From the NCBI GenBank assembly GCA_002424525.1, contig DIKJ01000135.1, positions 8,501 through 24,237 on the forward strand: DNA of 15,737 bases, in the 5' to 3' direction. The position numbers were made by a program, and so were the translations under genes. This DNA comes from Bacteroidales bacterium UBA5621. Its GTDB lineage: Bacteria > Bacteroidota > Bacteroidia > Bacteroidales > VadinHA17. Below are positions 7,446 through 15,564 of this stretch, in pieces (the first letter of the stretch is position 1; each line of letters starts with the position of its first letter). The notes below the pieces were generated by a model. The model searched no databases. It was given only the letters and a program-made list of their open reading frames with translations, and was not told where the DNA came from.

Positions 7446-8276
7446 ATGGCTGCAATTAGTGCTGCAGATGTGGCAAAATTAAGGAGAGTGACCCTGGCAG
7501 GGATGATGGACTGTAAAAAAGCACTCGAGGAGTCAGGCGGAGACTTTGACAAGGCAATTGCGATAATACGCAAGAAAGGACAGGCTGTCGCCAGCAAAAG
7601 AGCCGACAAAGAAGCTACTGAAGGAGTGGTCCTGGCAAAGGTCACCACGGACAACAGGCTGGGTGCACTGATAGTCCTGAACAGCGAAACCGATTTCGTC
7701 GCAAAGAATGCCGAATTCATCTCACTTGCCACTAAGATACTCGACGTTGCCCTTGCCGGAAATCCGGCCGACCTCGAAGGGCTCAAATCTCTCTCTATGG
7801 ATGGCGGCAAGGTGGGCGATAAAGTGGTTGAGTATGTTGGGATCATCGGTGAGAAGCTTGAGCTTTCTTATTACGAGAAGATCGAAGCCGCTCATGTTCA
7901 GGCATATATACACCCGGGCAACAGGCTTGCCACACTTGTCGGCTTTACAAAGGCCGGACTGGATACTCAGATATACAAGGATGTAGCAATGCAGGTAGCA
8001 GCAATGAGCCCCGTTGCAGTCGATAAGGATGATGTTCCCCCTGCAATAATTGCGCAGGAGATCGAGATCGGGAAAGAACAGGCCAGGCGCGACGGGAAAC
8101 CGGAAAACATGCTGGAGAAGATAGCCCAGGGCAAACTCGGGAAATTTTTCAGGGAGAGCACTCTTCTTAACCAGGACTTTGTCAAGGACAACAAGATGAC
8201 CATCAAACAATATCTTGAGTCAGCCGACAAAGGGCTCACCATATCGGCTTTCAGGAGGGTTACACTTAATCTGTAA
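7446..8276 (+). CDS. tsf: Translation elongation factor Ts
   Basis: Guanine-nucleotide exchange factor that recycles EF-Tu from its GDP-bound form. The 276 residues show the N-terminal UBA-like helical region (LRRVTLAGMMDCKKALEE, residues 12-29) and the EF-Tu-contact signature TDFVAKN at 82-88, then the core repeats and the C-terminal segment VTLNL. The length is close to the usual 270-285. The start ATG at 7446 has an A/T-rich, non-Shine-Dalgarno upstream region. It is the last gene before a strong intrinsic terminator, so it closes the rplM-rpsI-rpsB-tsf transcript. Confidence 0.98.
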   Translation: MAAISAADVAKLRRVTLAGMMDCKKALEESGGDFDKAIAIIRKKGQAVASKRADKEATEGVVLAKVTTDNRLGALIVLNSETDFVAKNAEFISLATKILDVALAGNPADLEGLKSLSMDGGKVGDKVVEYVGIIGEKLELSYYEKIEAAHVQAYIHPGNRLATLVGFTKAGLDTQIYKDVAMQVAAMSPVAVDKDDVPPAIIAQEIEIGKEQARRDGKPENMLEKIAQGKLGKFFRESTLLNQDFVKDNKMTIKQYLESADKGLTISAFRRVTLNL

Positions 8277-8305
8277 CTTTGGTTGGTTCATAATACAATA
8301 ATCGG

Positions 8306-8330
8306 GCGCCCCCTTCGGGGCGCTTTTTTT
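8306..8330 (+). terminator. Rho-independent terminator after tsf
   Basis: GCGCCCC (8306-8312) pairs with GGGGCGC (8317-8323), a 7-bp all-GC stem around a CTTC loop, followed directly by seven T (8324-8330). It lies 29 nt after the tsf stop and is the clearest terminator in the window. Confidence 0.95.
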
Positions 8331-8355
8331 GTGAATTATTGTCAATACATTTTAT

Positions 8356-8363
8356 TATTTTCG
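8356..8363 (+). promoter_or_regulatory. Candidate -7 element for pyrH
   Basis: TATTTTCG differs from TAnnTTTG at one position and lies 26 nt upstream of the pyrH ATG. A TTTG at 8328-8331, made from the terminator T-tract plus the next G, lies 24 nt upstream, slightly longer than the usual -33 spacing. A promoter is expected here because a strong terminator separates pyrH from tsf. Confidence 0.4.
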
Positions 8364-8389
8364 TCTTATCATTAACAGTAAAACAGATT

Positions 8390-9097
8390 ATGAAATATTC
8401 GAGGATCCTATTGAAGCTAAGCGGCGAGTCGTTGTCGGGGAAAGGGAGTTATGGCATCAGCGAAGAGGTGCTGGAGGAATATGCCGGTCAGGTGATTGAT
8501 GTGATAAATGAAGGATGTGAAGTGGGCATTGTCATCGGAGGCGGCAACATCTTCCGCGGCCTCAGAGGCACGGAATCGGGATTCGACCGGGTAAAAGGCG
8601 ACCAGATGGGCATGCTTGCCACCGTAATAAACGGACTCGCTCTCGAAAGCGTTATTACACGGCTGGGAGGAAAGGCAAAACTTTTCACCTCAACGGCGAT
8701 GGCGCCTTTCGGGGAACTCTACAACAGGGACAGGGTCGTTGAGGCGCTTGCCGGTAAAACCGCATGCATTCTCACCGGAGGGACCGGCAATCCGTTCTTT
8801 ACCACCGATACCGCCGCCGCACTGAGAGCTGTTGAGACAGGGGCAGACATCCTTCTTAAAGGGACAAGGGTCGACGGGGTCTATACAGCCGATCCTGAAA
8901 AATACCTGAATGCCGTCAAGTTTGAAAAAATATCCTTCAGCGAGGCCATTCACCGCAAACTGAAAATTATGGATCCCACAGCCTTTACAATGTGCCACGA
9001 GAACAAAATACCGGTAATCGTTTTCAATATGAATATCCCGGGAAATCTTAAGAAGATAGTAAATGGCACAGTGACCGGGACCCTGATTTCGGATTGA
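8390..9097 (+). CDS. pyrH: UMP kinase
   Basis: Converts UMP to UDP with ATP, a step in pyrimidine nucleotide synthesis; bacterial UMP kinases are hexamers of the amino-acid-kinase fold and often regulated by GTP and UTP. From the ATG at 8390 the protein is 235 residues, the normal length, and starts MKYSRILLKLSGESL with the phosphate-binding Lys9 and SGE. Other markers are GGGNIFRG (50-57), the NRD segment at 112-114, TGGTGNPFFTTD (129-140) and the DGVYTADP loop (162-169). An in-frame TTG at 8339 would add 17 residues unlike the family, so the ATG is preferred. It follows the tsf terminator and precedes frr by 62 nt. Confidence 0.97.
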   Translation: MKYSRILLKLSGESLSGKGSYGISEEVLEEYAGQVIDVINEGCEVGIVIGGGNIFRGLRGTESGFDRVKGDQMGMLATVINGLALESVITRLGGKAKLFTSTAMAPFGELYNRDRVVEALAGKTACILTGGTGNPFFTTDTAAALRAVETGADILLKGTRVDGVYTADPEKYLNAVKFEKISFSEAIHRKLKIMDPTAFTMCHENKIPVIVFNMNIPGNLKKIVNGTVTGTLISD

Positions 9098-9124
9098 ACT
9101 ATATTGCTTTTTCAGCCATTTTAC

Positions 9125-9132
9125 TATTTTTG
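9125..9132 (+). promoter_or_regulatory. Probable frr promoter (-7 element) in the pyrH-frr gap
   Basis: TATTTTTG matches TAnnTTTG exactly and is identical to the element before rplM. An ATTG at 9103-9106 lies 18 nt upstream, close to the expected -33 position. Transcription would begin about 20 nt before the frr ATG at 9160, so frr can probably be transcribed apart from pyrH. Confidence 0.55.
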
Positions 9133-9159
9133 CTTTTCCTGTACATTAAACTATACCTC

Positions 9160-9723
9160 ATGGACGAAGAAACCGACCTTATTATTGAAGAGACCAGGGA
9201 AAGGATGGAAAAAGCCCTGGAGCATCTTGAGCATGAACTTGCGAGACTTCGCGCAGGAAGAGCGACACCTGTTCTCCTGGATGGCATAGCGGTTGACTAC
9301 TACGGCGTTAACTCCCCCCTTTCACAGGTTTCGAATATCAACACTCCCGATCCGAAGACAATCCTTATCCAGCCCTGGGAAAAAAACATGCTCGGGGTGA
9401 TCGAAAAGGCCATTATGGCCGCCAATATAGGATTAACACCTGTAAATAACGGGGAAGTCATCAGAATAAACATCCCTCCCCTGACCGAAGAGCGCAGGCA
9501 TCAGCTTGTAAAACAGGTGCGTAACGAGGGGGAGACAGCCAAGATAAGCCTCAGGAACGCCCGCAAATGGGCAAACGACGAACTAAAAAGACTGCTTAAG
9601 GAGGGGCTTGCCGAGGACCTCGAGAAGATTGCCGCCGAAAATGTTCAGACCATGACAGGTGAATACTCCGCAAAAGTCGATAGGGTGATGGCTGCAAAGG
9701 AGAAAGACGTGATGACGGTCTGA
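9160..9723 (+). CDS. frr: Ribosome recycling factor
   Basis: Splits post-termination ribosomes together with EF-G. From the ATG at 9160 the protein has 187 residues, the usual length, beginning MDEETDLIIEETRERMEKAL. Family markers include HELARLRAGRATP, PWEKNMLGVIEKAI, the NIPPLTEERR segment and RNARKWANDELKRL. An upstream in-frame ATG (9094) overlaps the pyrH stop and would add a 22-residue hydrophobic stretch that is really the promoter-bearing spacer, so it is rejected. The stop at 9721-9723 is only 2 bp from the stop of the convergent acylase gene, and I see no terminator hairpin between them. Confidence 0.97.
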   Translation: MDEETDLIIEETRERMEKALEHLEHELARLRAGRATPVLLDGIAVDYYGVNSPLSQVSNINTPDPKTILIQPWEKNMLGVIEKAIMAANIGLTPVNNGEVIRINIPPLTEERRHQLVKQVRNEGETAKISLRNARKWANDELKRLLKEGLAEDLEKIAAENVQTMTGEYSAKVDRVMAAKEKDVMTV

Positions 9724-9725
9724 AA

Positions 9726-12119
9726 TTATCTGCCCGGCACCAGTTTCAGAGTATATTTTGCAGCTGCCTTTACTGCTCCGTCATAAAAGGCATCCTTATA
9801 AAACCCTTTTTCGACATACGTCTTTGTCTGTGACAGATAAAACTCACTTGCAGGCACGCCCGATGCACCTGTGGGTATGACCGTATAAGACTCGTCCCAG
9901 TCGGCTGTGTTGTAAATATGCCTCTCGGACGCTCCGTCTACAACCCTGAACCCGTCAGAATATGTTGAAGGGCATACAGTGTGGGCGGCGCCACCGGTCG
10001 GGTATGCAGGTGAATTGAGCCTGAAAACGCGGTCGAGAAGCTTCACTGCACCCATGGGATGTTCGAGCGTAATAGTGAGTATATCACCCCACTTCCAGCT
10101 GCTGACATCATTCCCGTAACTCTCCGACAATACCCCTGCCATATCCCTGAAACTCCTGAATATTATCTCCTCAAGCGATTCCGTCTGAGGTGTGTTTATA
10201 TCATCCACCCATTTATCAGGACCGCTATTAAGGATCCTATATATATAGTAATCCCTAACCGAGCCGGGAAGCTGCCCGTATAATTCACCCAGCTCGTCCG
10301 ACAGAAGGTTTTTTGCAAAACTGACAGTGAAAAACTCAAAGATCGCCGGTGCCGCTTTACCACCGCTCATTTCATAATCCCATTCCTCGATGGCCTGAAA
10401 GGCGCTTCTCTCCACTGGGCTCATTTCAGGTAAACGCTCCCTGATACGGAGGATGAAAGGTGTAAGCAGTGCAGCATAATCCGAATGCTGATCGGTAACC
10501 ATTCTTTTGAAGTCATCTATGCCAAGTATCTCTTTCTCTCCGAGCATCTCCCTTATCCGGTTTATCCTGTAGGGGACATAAAACCTGTAGGAGATGTAGT
10601 AAGGATAGTCATCGCTCACCGTCTTGTTGTTAGCAGAGGAGACCGAGCCGTTCTCCGGATTATAGCTTGACGGCAGCTGATCAGGCGGCACGTAACCTTT
10701 CCAGTCATACTCATCGCTCTCACCGGACCTTATTATCGAACCATGACCTTTCCTTACCGGAATTCCGCCGCCTGTCGCTAATCCGATGTTCCCTTCCGTG
10801 TCGGCATAAGCGAAATTCTGGCTTACCGAATTGAAAGAGGCCAGGGCCTGAAGGAAATCCTCCCAGTTGCCTGCCCTGTTAAGCCCGTAAACACCTTTCA
10901 GCTCACCGCTCTGATCATAACCCGACCACCTCATGCTCAGTACAGCATCATCTATATCATTGAAGCCGGAAATTACCGGACCGCGGTGCGTGAACCTGAC
11001 AGCCAGGGTATCCGCCCTTCGCTTTCCGGATCTTATTATCTCCTGTTTAATCAGCATATCGCGCCACTCACCGTTAAACCAGTACTGGTTCTCATTATCG
11101 GGATTTATTTTTTCAGCATACAGATCAATATCATCAACCATCAGGTTGGTCATCCCCCAGGCAACCTTCTCATTATGGCCTGCAACAGCAAAGGGTGCCC
11201 CCGGAAGAAAAACCCCCGTGACGTTAAGCTTGCCGGGTATCACCTGGTGCATCTGCATCCAGATACCGGGGGAGTTTAATCCAAGATGCATGTCGTTCGA
11301 GAACAGAGGTTTGCCTGTAGTGCTCCTCGATCCGCTTACCGCCCAGTTATTGCTTCCCGAGAAAGCATGGATCCCGAGCGATTTCAGCTTGTCGAGCGAC
11401 CCGATAAATGTAAGGGCTTCCTGCAGTCTCTCATCCTTCAGGCTGAAATCCGGGAAAACCTCAGTGGCTTCCGCAAGCCAGTCGGGGATCAGCTCTCCTG
11501 CTTTCTCGGGTCCCAGCTTCTGCACCAGCCGGTAGTTAAAAATATCTGCTGACAGGTTTCCGGAAGCAAGATCCCATCCCATATAGCCGCATAAACATAC
11601 TATATTCTCAAGCATCCAGTCGTCGGGTCTGTAGGAAAGTATCCTGAACTCAGGAGGCAGTTTCCTTCCGGCCCTCCTTATGTAGGTGTTCACCCCGTCG
11701 GTAAAGGCCTGCAAATGGTCGAGCAGATCCTTTTCCATAATGCTCAGCTCCATCTTCGATTTTGTCATCATGTCAAGACTGCGCAAAAAGAGATCCGTCT
11801 GAATGTAATCATCTCCGAAGATCTCCGATAATCGCCCGGTTGTCGCACGGCGGATCAGGTCCATCTGCCACAATCTCTCCTGAGCTGTTACAAAGCCTGT
11901 GGCAAAATAGAGATCATACTCATTCTCAGCATAGATATGCGGCATTCCTCTCTCGTCGCGGTAGACAGTCACATCGTTCGTGAGCCCTGTTAAGATGAGC
12001 TCTCCGTCGTACAGGGGCAAGGCACCCTTTTTAACACCGTTCAGCAGGATCAGCCCGCCGGCGATAACAAGGATTATCAATCCTGCCAGGAGGGTCAGAA
12101 TGGTTTTTAATGTCTTCAT
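9726..12119 (-). CDS. Penicillin acylase family Ntn hydrolase, copy 1 (downstream)
   Basis: Member of the penicillin G acylase / AHL acylase / aculeacin acylase superfamily, which hydrolyses amide bonds in acylated amines or amino acids after self-cleavage. From the ATG at 12119 it has 797 residues. An N-terminal hydrophobic segment (TILTLLAGLIILVIAGGLILL) suggests export with a membrane anchor. The alpha region contains DERGMPHIYAENEYDLYFATGF and ERLWQMDL. The predicted processing site is G255|S256 in SGSNNWAVSG, with Ser256 as nucleophile of the beta chain. The VDDIDLYAE segment resembles the calcium-ligand region of E. coli penicillin acylase (DDVDIFAE), and SANNKTV probably supplies the oxyanion Asn. 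A TTG 27 nt upstream (12146) is possible, but the ATG puts the nucleophile at residue 256, exactly as in its neighbour. The gap to the upstream paralogue is 31 nt, so they are probably co-transcribed. Natural substrate unknown. Confidence 0.93.
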   Translation of the reverse strand: MKTLKTILTLLAGLIILVIAGGLILLNGVKKGALPLYDGELILTGLTNDVTVYRDERGMPHIYAENEYDLYFATGFVTAQERLWQMDLIRRATTGRLSEIFGDDYIQTDLFLRSLDMMTKSKMELSIMEKDLLDHLQAFTDGVNTYIRRAGRKLPPEFRILSYRPDDWMLENIVCLCGYMGWDLASGNLSADIFNYRLVQKLGPEKAGELIPDWLAEATEVFPDFSLKDERLQEALTFIGSLDKLKSLGIHAFSGSNNWAVSGSRSTTGKPLFSNDMHLGLNSPGIWMQMHQVIPGKLNVTGVFLPGAPFAVAGHNEKVAWGMTNLMVDDIDLYAEKINPDNENQYWFNGEWRDMLIKQEIIRSGKRRADTLAVRFTHRGPVISGFNDIDDAVLSMRWSGYDQSGELKGVYGLNRAGNWEDFLQALASFNSVSQNFAYADTEGNIGLATGGGIPVRKGHGSIIRSGESDEYDWKGYVPPDQLPSSYNPENGSVSSANNKTVSDDYPYYISYRFYVPYRINRIREMLGEKEILGIDDFKRMVTDQHSDYAALLTPFILRIRERLPEMSPVERSAFQAIEEWDYEMSGGKAAPAIFEFFTVSFAKNLLSDELGELYGQLPGSVRDYYIYRILNSGPDKWVDDINTPQTESLEEIIFRSFRDMAGVLSESYGNDVSSWKWGDILTITLEHPMGAVKLLDRVFRLNSPAYPTGGAAHTVCPSTYSDGFRVVDGASERHIYNTADWDESYTVIPTGASGVPASEFYLSQTKTYVEKGFYKDAFYDGAVKAAAKYTLKLVPGR

Positions 12120-12150
12120 GATCTTCAGGGGTTTGGTTGCCGCCAATTTA

Positions 12151-14547
12151 CTACTTTTCCGGAATTAATTTAAGGGTATATTTTGCAGAGGAGCTGACGG
12201 CATTTTCTGAAAAAAGATCCTTATAGAACTTTCCTTCGATATAAGTTTCAGCCTGGGAAAGGTAAAACTCGCTTCCGGGAACACCCGAGATCCCGCAGGG
12301 TATGACCGACTCCGATTCATCCCAGTCGGCAGTGTTCAGAACATGCCTGACAGATGCCCCGTTTCCCACTTTAAACTCCGATTTGAACGAAAAATACGGG
12401 CTTACGGTATGATCGCTCCCCCCCACGCCAAACCTCCGTGAATTGAGCTTAAAGAGAAAATCAAGTATTCTTACTGTTCCCAGCGGATGAGTGAAAGTAA
12501 GCTCATGTATTCTTCCCCATTGCCACCTGTCGCTGTTCTTCCCGTATTTCTGAGTCAGCTCCGCAATACTCTCCTTAAAACTTTGCAGTATTATATCGTC
12601 AAGCGTTTCCCTTTCAGGGGTGAGGACATTGTCCACCCATTCGTCAGCACCGTTGACAAGCAACCGGTAGATGTAGTACTCTCCGGCCATGTAGTAGTGT
12701 CTGTCGTAAAGCTCCCCCAGTTCGTCTGCGAGCAGGTTTTTTTTGAGCGACTTCCTGAAATGTTCAAAAATGGCGGGTGAAACCAGGTCCTTGTTCATAT
12801 TATGATCCCAGCCCGAAAGGAGTTCAAGGGCATGCCTTTCAGTCTCATTCAGTTCGTCAGCCCGTTCATAAAGTTTCAGGATGTGCGGGACAAGCAGACC
12901 GGCGAAAACGGAATGCTGGTCATTGACCATCCTCCTGAAATCTTCCTGACAATGTATCTCTTTCCCGTCGATCATCTCTCTAATCCTTTTTATCCGGTAG
13001 GGCATTACAAATTCTGAGCTGACATAATATGGATAATCATCGTTCACCGTTTTATTGTTGGCTGAGGAAACATACCCTTCCGGGGGGTTAAAACTTGAAG
13101 GAAGTTGTTCAAACGGCACATATCCCTTCCAGTCAAACTCATCTGTCTCTCCGTTCCTTATGAGGGCGCCGTTCCCTTTTCTTACCGGAATGCCTCCGCC
13201 GGTGTTAAGCCCGATATTGCCGTCGACATCTGCATAGACAAAGTTCTGGCTTATTGTTCTGAATGTCGAGATCCCTTCCCTGAAATCCTTCCAGTTTTCC
13301 GCTCTGTTCAACTGGTACATCGTTCTGATCTCATTGCTGGGATCAAAGCCTGACCACCTCATGCTCAGACTGCTGTTATTCACGTTTGTATTGCCTGAAA
13401 TTACCGGTCCTCTGTGAGTGGACCTTATTTCGACGGTATCCTGCTTTCCCCCTCTTATTGTGATCACTTCTTTCCTGGCCGTCATATCGATCCATTCTCC
13501 GTTGAAGTAATACTGATTTTCATTTTCAGGATTGATCTTTTCAGCGAACAGATCAACATCGTCCACCATCAGGCTGGTCAGTCCCCATGCAACTCTTTCA
13601 TTGTGGCCGGCAATCACAAACGGCTCTCCCGGGATGACCACCCCGGTTACATCGAGCTTGCCCTTCACCACCTGATGCATCTGTATCCAGACACCCGGGA
13701 GCCCCAGAGTCAGATGCATGTCGTTCGAAAGCAGGGGTTTACCCGTTTCCGTCCTGTTTCCTGAGAGAGCCCAGTTATTGCTCCCAAAAAATGAGTGTAT
13801 TCCAAACCTGCCGACCCTGTCGAACGATGATATGAGCGATCGTGCCTCAGAAAGAAGGTCGTCATCGAGCCTGAAATCCGGATAAATGATATCTGTTTCA
13901 ACATTCCAGTCAGGGATAAGCTGAACAGCCTTTTCAATCCCGAGTTTTTTAACCAATTCATGATAAAAGAGTTCGGAAGTCAGGTTCCTTGAAGTAAGGC
14001 TCCAGCCCATATACCCCACTATATTTGTAATGTCCCTGAGCGTCCACTTCTCAGGAGAGTAGGAAAGGATCCTGAATTCCAGCGGCAGATCCTTATGACA
14101 CCTTCTGATAAATTCGTTTACACCGTCAGAATAGGCCTGAAGGCATTCCATGATTTCAGGCGGTTGAATTTTGAGGATCTCTTCCGATTTCTCACTTATC
14201 CTCAGGCAACGCATGAGAAAGTCTGTCTCCACGAATGATTTTCCGAAGATCTCTGAAAGTCTTCCTGTAGAACTGCGCCGGATCAGGTCCATCTGCCAGA
14301 GACGCTCCCTTGCTGATATATACCCCACCGCCATATAGAGGTCGTGCTCATTTCCTGCATAAATATGCGGCATTCCCCTTTCATCGGTAAAAACCTTTAC
14401 CTCTTCTTTCAGCCCGGGAATCAGGAGTTCTCCTTCGTACTGCGACCAGGATCTTCTTTTCTCCGTTGTCGAAGAGACGAACCCTGTGATCAGTGCAGGC
14501 AATATTATAACAAGCACTGAATAATGCAATTTCTTTAGGGTAATCAT
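12151..14547 (-). CDS. Penicillin acylase family Ntn hydrolase, copy 2 (upstream)
   Basis: Paralogue of the gene that follows it, similar along the whole length (798 against 797 residues). The N-terminus MITLKKLHYSVLVIILPALITGFVSS looks like a signal peptide, less like a membrane anchor than in copy 1. The predicted autoproteolysis site is G255|S256 in FGSNNWALSG, with Ser256 as N-terminal nucleophile. Further conserved parts are NDMHLTLGLPGVWIQMHQV, the calcium-type VDDVDLFAE, HRGPVISG, SSANNKTVNDDYPYY and, near the C-terminus, GGSDHTVSP and NTADWDES. Most differences from copy 1 lie outside the catalytic blocks, although the GGSDHTVSP segment reads GGAAHTVCP there, a possible pocket difference. 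It begins 45 nt after the radical SAM stop. No clear TAnnTTTG element precedes it, so read-through from the radical SAM gene is plausible. Substrate unknown; family call confident. Confidence 0.93.
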   Translation of the reverse strand: MITLKKLHYSVLVIILPALITGFVSSTTEKRRSWSQYEGELLIPGLKEEVKVFTDERGMPHIYAGNEHDLYMAVGYISARERLWQMDLIRRSSTGRLSEIFGKSFVETDFLMRCLRISEKSEEILKIQPPEIMECLQAYSDGVNEFIRRCHKDLPLEFRILSYSPEKWTLRDITNIVGYMGWSLTSRNLTSELFYHELVKKLGIEKAVQLIPDWNVETDIIYPDFRLDDDLLSEARSLISSFDRVGRFGIHSFFGSNNWALSGNRTETGKPLLSNDMHLTLGLPGVWIQMHQVVKGKLDVTGVVIPGEPFVIAGHNERVAWGLTSLMVDDVDLFAEKINPENENQYYFNGEWIDMTARKEVITIRGGKQDTVEIRSTHRGPVISGNTNVNNSSLSMRWSGFDPSNEIRTMYQLNRAENWKDFREGISTFRTISQNFVYADVDGNIGLNTGGGIPVRKGNGALIRNGETDEFDWKGYVPFEQLPSSFNPPEGYVSSANNKTVNDDYPYYVSSEFVMPYRIKRIREMIDGKEIHCQEDFRRMVNDQHSVFAGLLVPHILKLYERADELNETERHALELLSGWDHNMNKDLVSPAIFEHFRKSLKKNLLADELGELYDRHYYMAGEYYIYRLLVNGADEWVDNVLTPERETLDDIILQSFKESIAELTQKYGKNSDRWQWGRIHELTFTHPLGTVRILDFLFKLNSRRFGVGGSDHTVSPYFSFKSEFKVGNGASVRHVLNTADWDESESVIPCGISGVPGSEFYLSQAETYIEGKFYKDLFSENAVSSSAKYTLKLIPEK

Positions 14548-14592
14548 ACTGTACGGGTTAAATTATACCCATAAGTTACGAAATTCCTGAAA

Positions 14593-15564
14593 TCAGCAAA
14601 TAATTCTTTTGTTTAATCCGGAGGTGCAATTTTTACAGATATCTATGGAGGAGCGGCCTGAAATAAGTTTTTGCCGGAAAGCATTGAATTTCTGGCCGTT
14701 CCAGATCTCGGTGAACGATTCTTTATTAAGATTTCCCATAACATGCTCCGCATTTTTGTCGAAACAGCATGGAACAACTTTACCGTCCCACGTAACTACA
14801 GGATTGAACCAGAGCCTGGAACACCGGCCGGGGAGTGAACTCCTGATCTCATAAGTTCCGTTGACCGGCCTGTATCTCCGGAACCTCTCCTGCGAAGGCA
14901 GCCATTCCCCGATATCGCCCCTGCTGATTATCTGCATCGATTTCAGCCTGAGTGATACTTTCATTTCCCGGGCAAACTTCCTGACAGCCGGTATCTGGTG
15001 CTCATTCTTCCGGCTCACCAGGAACTGGATCTCCATCTCCATGGATGACCTGTGCTTCCTTTTTGCTTCCGCAACATTCTGAATGCCTTCAATTACCTTT
15101 TCAAAGTTGCCCCCTGCACGGTAGGCTGTATAGGCAGTGCTGTCCATCCCGTCGAGCGAGACGATCAGCTTCGACAGGCCAGACCCGGCCAGGCTGTCAG
15201 CATTTTCCGGGGTGAGAAAGTGGCCGTTGGTCGACACCGTTTTCCGGCATTTTCCTTTTACTGAGAGGAATGAAAAGAATTCAGGGTGCATCATCGGTTC
15301 ACCCTGAAAATAGAGATTGAGCCAGAGCAGGTACAGTTCCATCTCCGACATGATCTTCCTGTAAAGACCAATATCCATAAACCCTTTTCCCCGGGTCATG
15401 GCGCCGGAACCCGAAGGACACTCCGGACATTTAAGGTTGCAGTAATTAGTCAGTTCGATACCTGCGGCGACCGGCATCAGGCTCACCGCCGGCTTTCGTG
15501 TCACACTGCTCTTAATAAAGGAATACCCTGCAGAAAAGGCGTTTCGGTATCTGACTGATCGCAT
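14593..15564 (-). CDS. Radical SAM protein with SPASM-type C-terminal cysteine cluster
   Basis: Iron-sulfur enzyme of 323 residues that should cleave S-adenosylmethionine reductively to make a radical. The [4Fe-4S]-binding motif CNLKCPEC lies at 42-49 (C42, C46, C49). GEP at 88-90 fits the SAM-amino-group motif, and the TNG at 112-114 and SLDG at 136-139 follow the usual barrel order. The C-terminal region has further cysteines: C248, C266-C267 in WDGKVVPCCFD, C310 and C313 in CKNC, and C323 at the end. That is the layout of a SPASM domain holding auxiliary cluster(s), as in enzymes modifying peptides or proteins (PqqE, AlbA, anSME), though many such genes serve other substrates. No precursor peptide gene is visible beside it. 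The basic N-terminal 25 residues are family-untypical. The start ATG at 15564 is the only one nearby. It probably leads the transcript through the two acylase genes. Confidence 0.9.
   Translation of the reverse strand: MRSVRYRNAFSAGYSFIKSSVTRKPAVSLMPVAAGIELTNYCNLKCPECPSGSGAMTRGKGFMDIGLYRKIMSEMELYLLWLNLYFQGEPMMHPEFFSFLSVKGKCRKTVSTNGHFLTPENADSLAGSGLSKLIVSLDGMDSTAYTAYRAGGNFEKVIEGIQNVAEAKRKHRSSMEMEIQFLVSRKNEHQIPAVRKFAREMKVSLRLKSMQIISRGDIGEWLPSQERFRRYRPVNGTYEIRSSLPGRCSRLWFNPVVTWDGKVVPCCFDKNAEHVMGNLNKESFTEIWNGQKFNAFRQKLISGRSSIDICKNCTSGLNKRIIC

Noticed and set aside
8339..8389. A TTG start would lengthen UMP kinase by 17 hydrophobic residues.
   Set aside because: The family begins at MKYSRILLKLSGE, and the extension overlies the promoter region just after the terminator.
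9094..9159. An upstream in-frame ATG would give frr a 22-residue hydrophobic N-terminus like a membrane helix.
   Set aside because: The family has no such extension, and the stretch contains a perfect -7 promoter element; the ATG at 9160 gives the normal length.
10933..11535. A 200-codon open frame antisense to the acylase gene.
   Set aside because: No motif, no separate upstream region, and fully inside a confident gene on the other strand.
12120..12146. A TTG start would add nine residues to the downstream acylase.
   Set aside because: The ATG at 12119 aligns length and catalytic position exactly with the paralogue; the TTG cannot be excluded fully.
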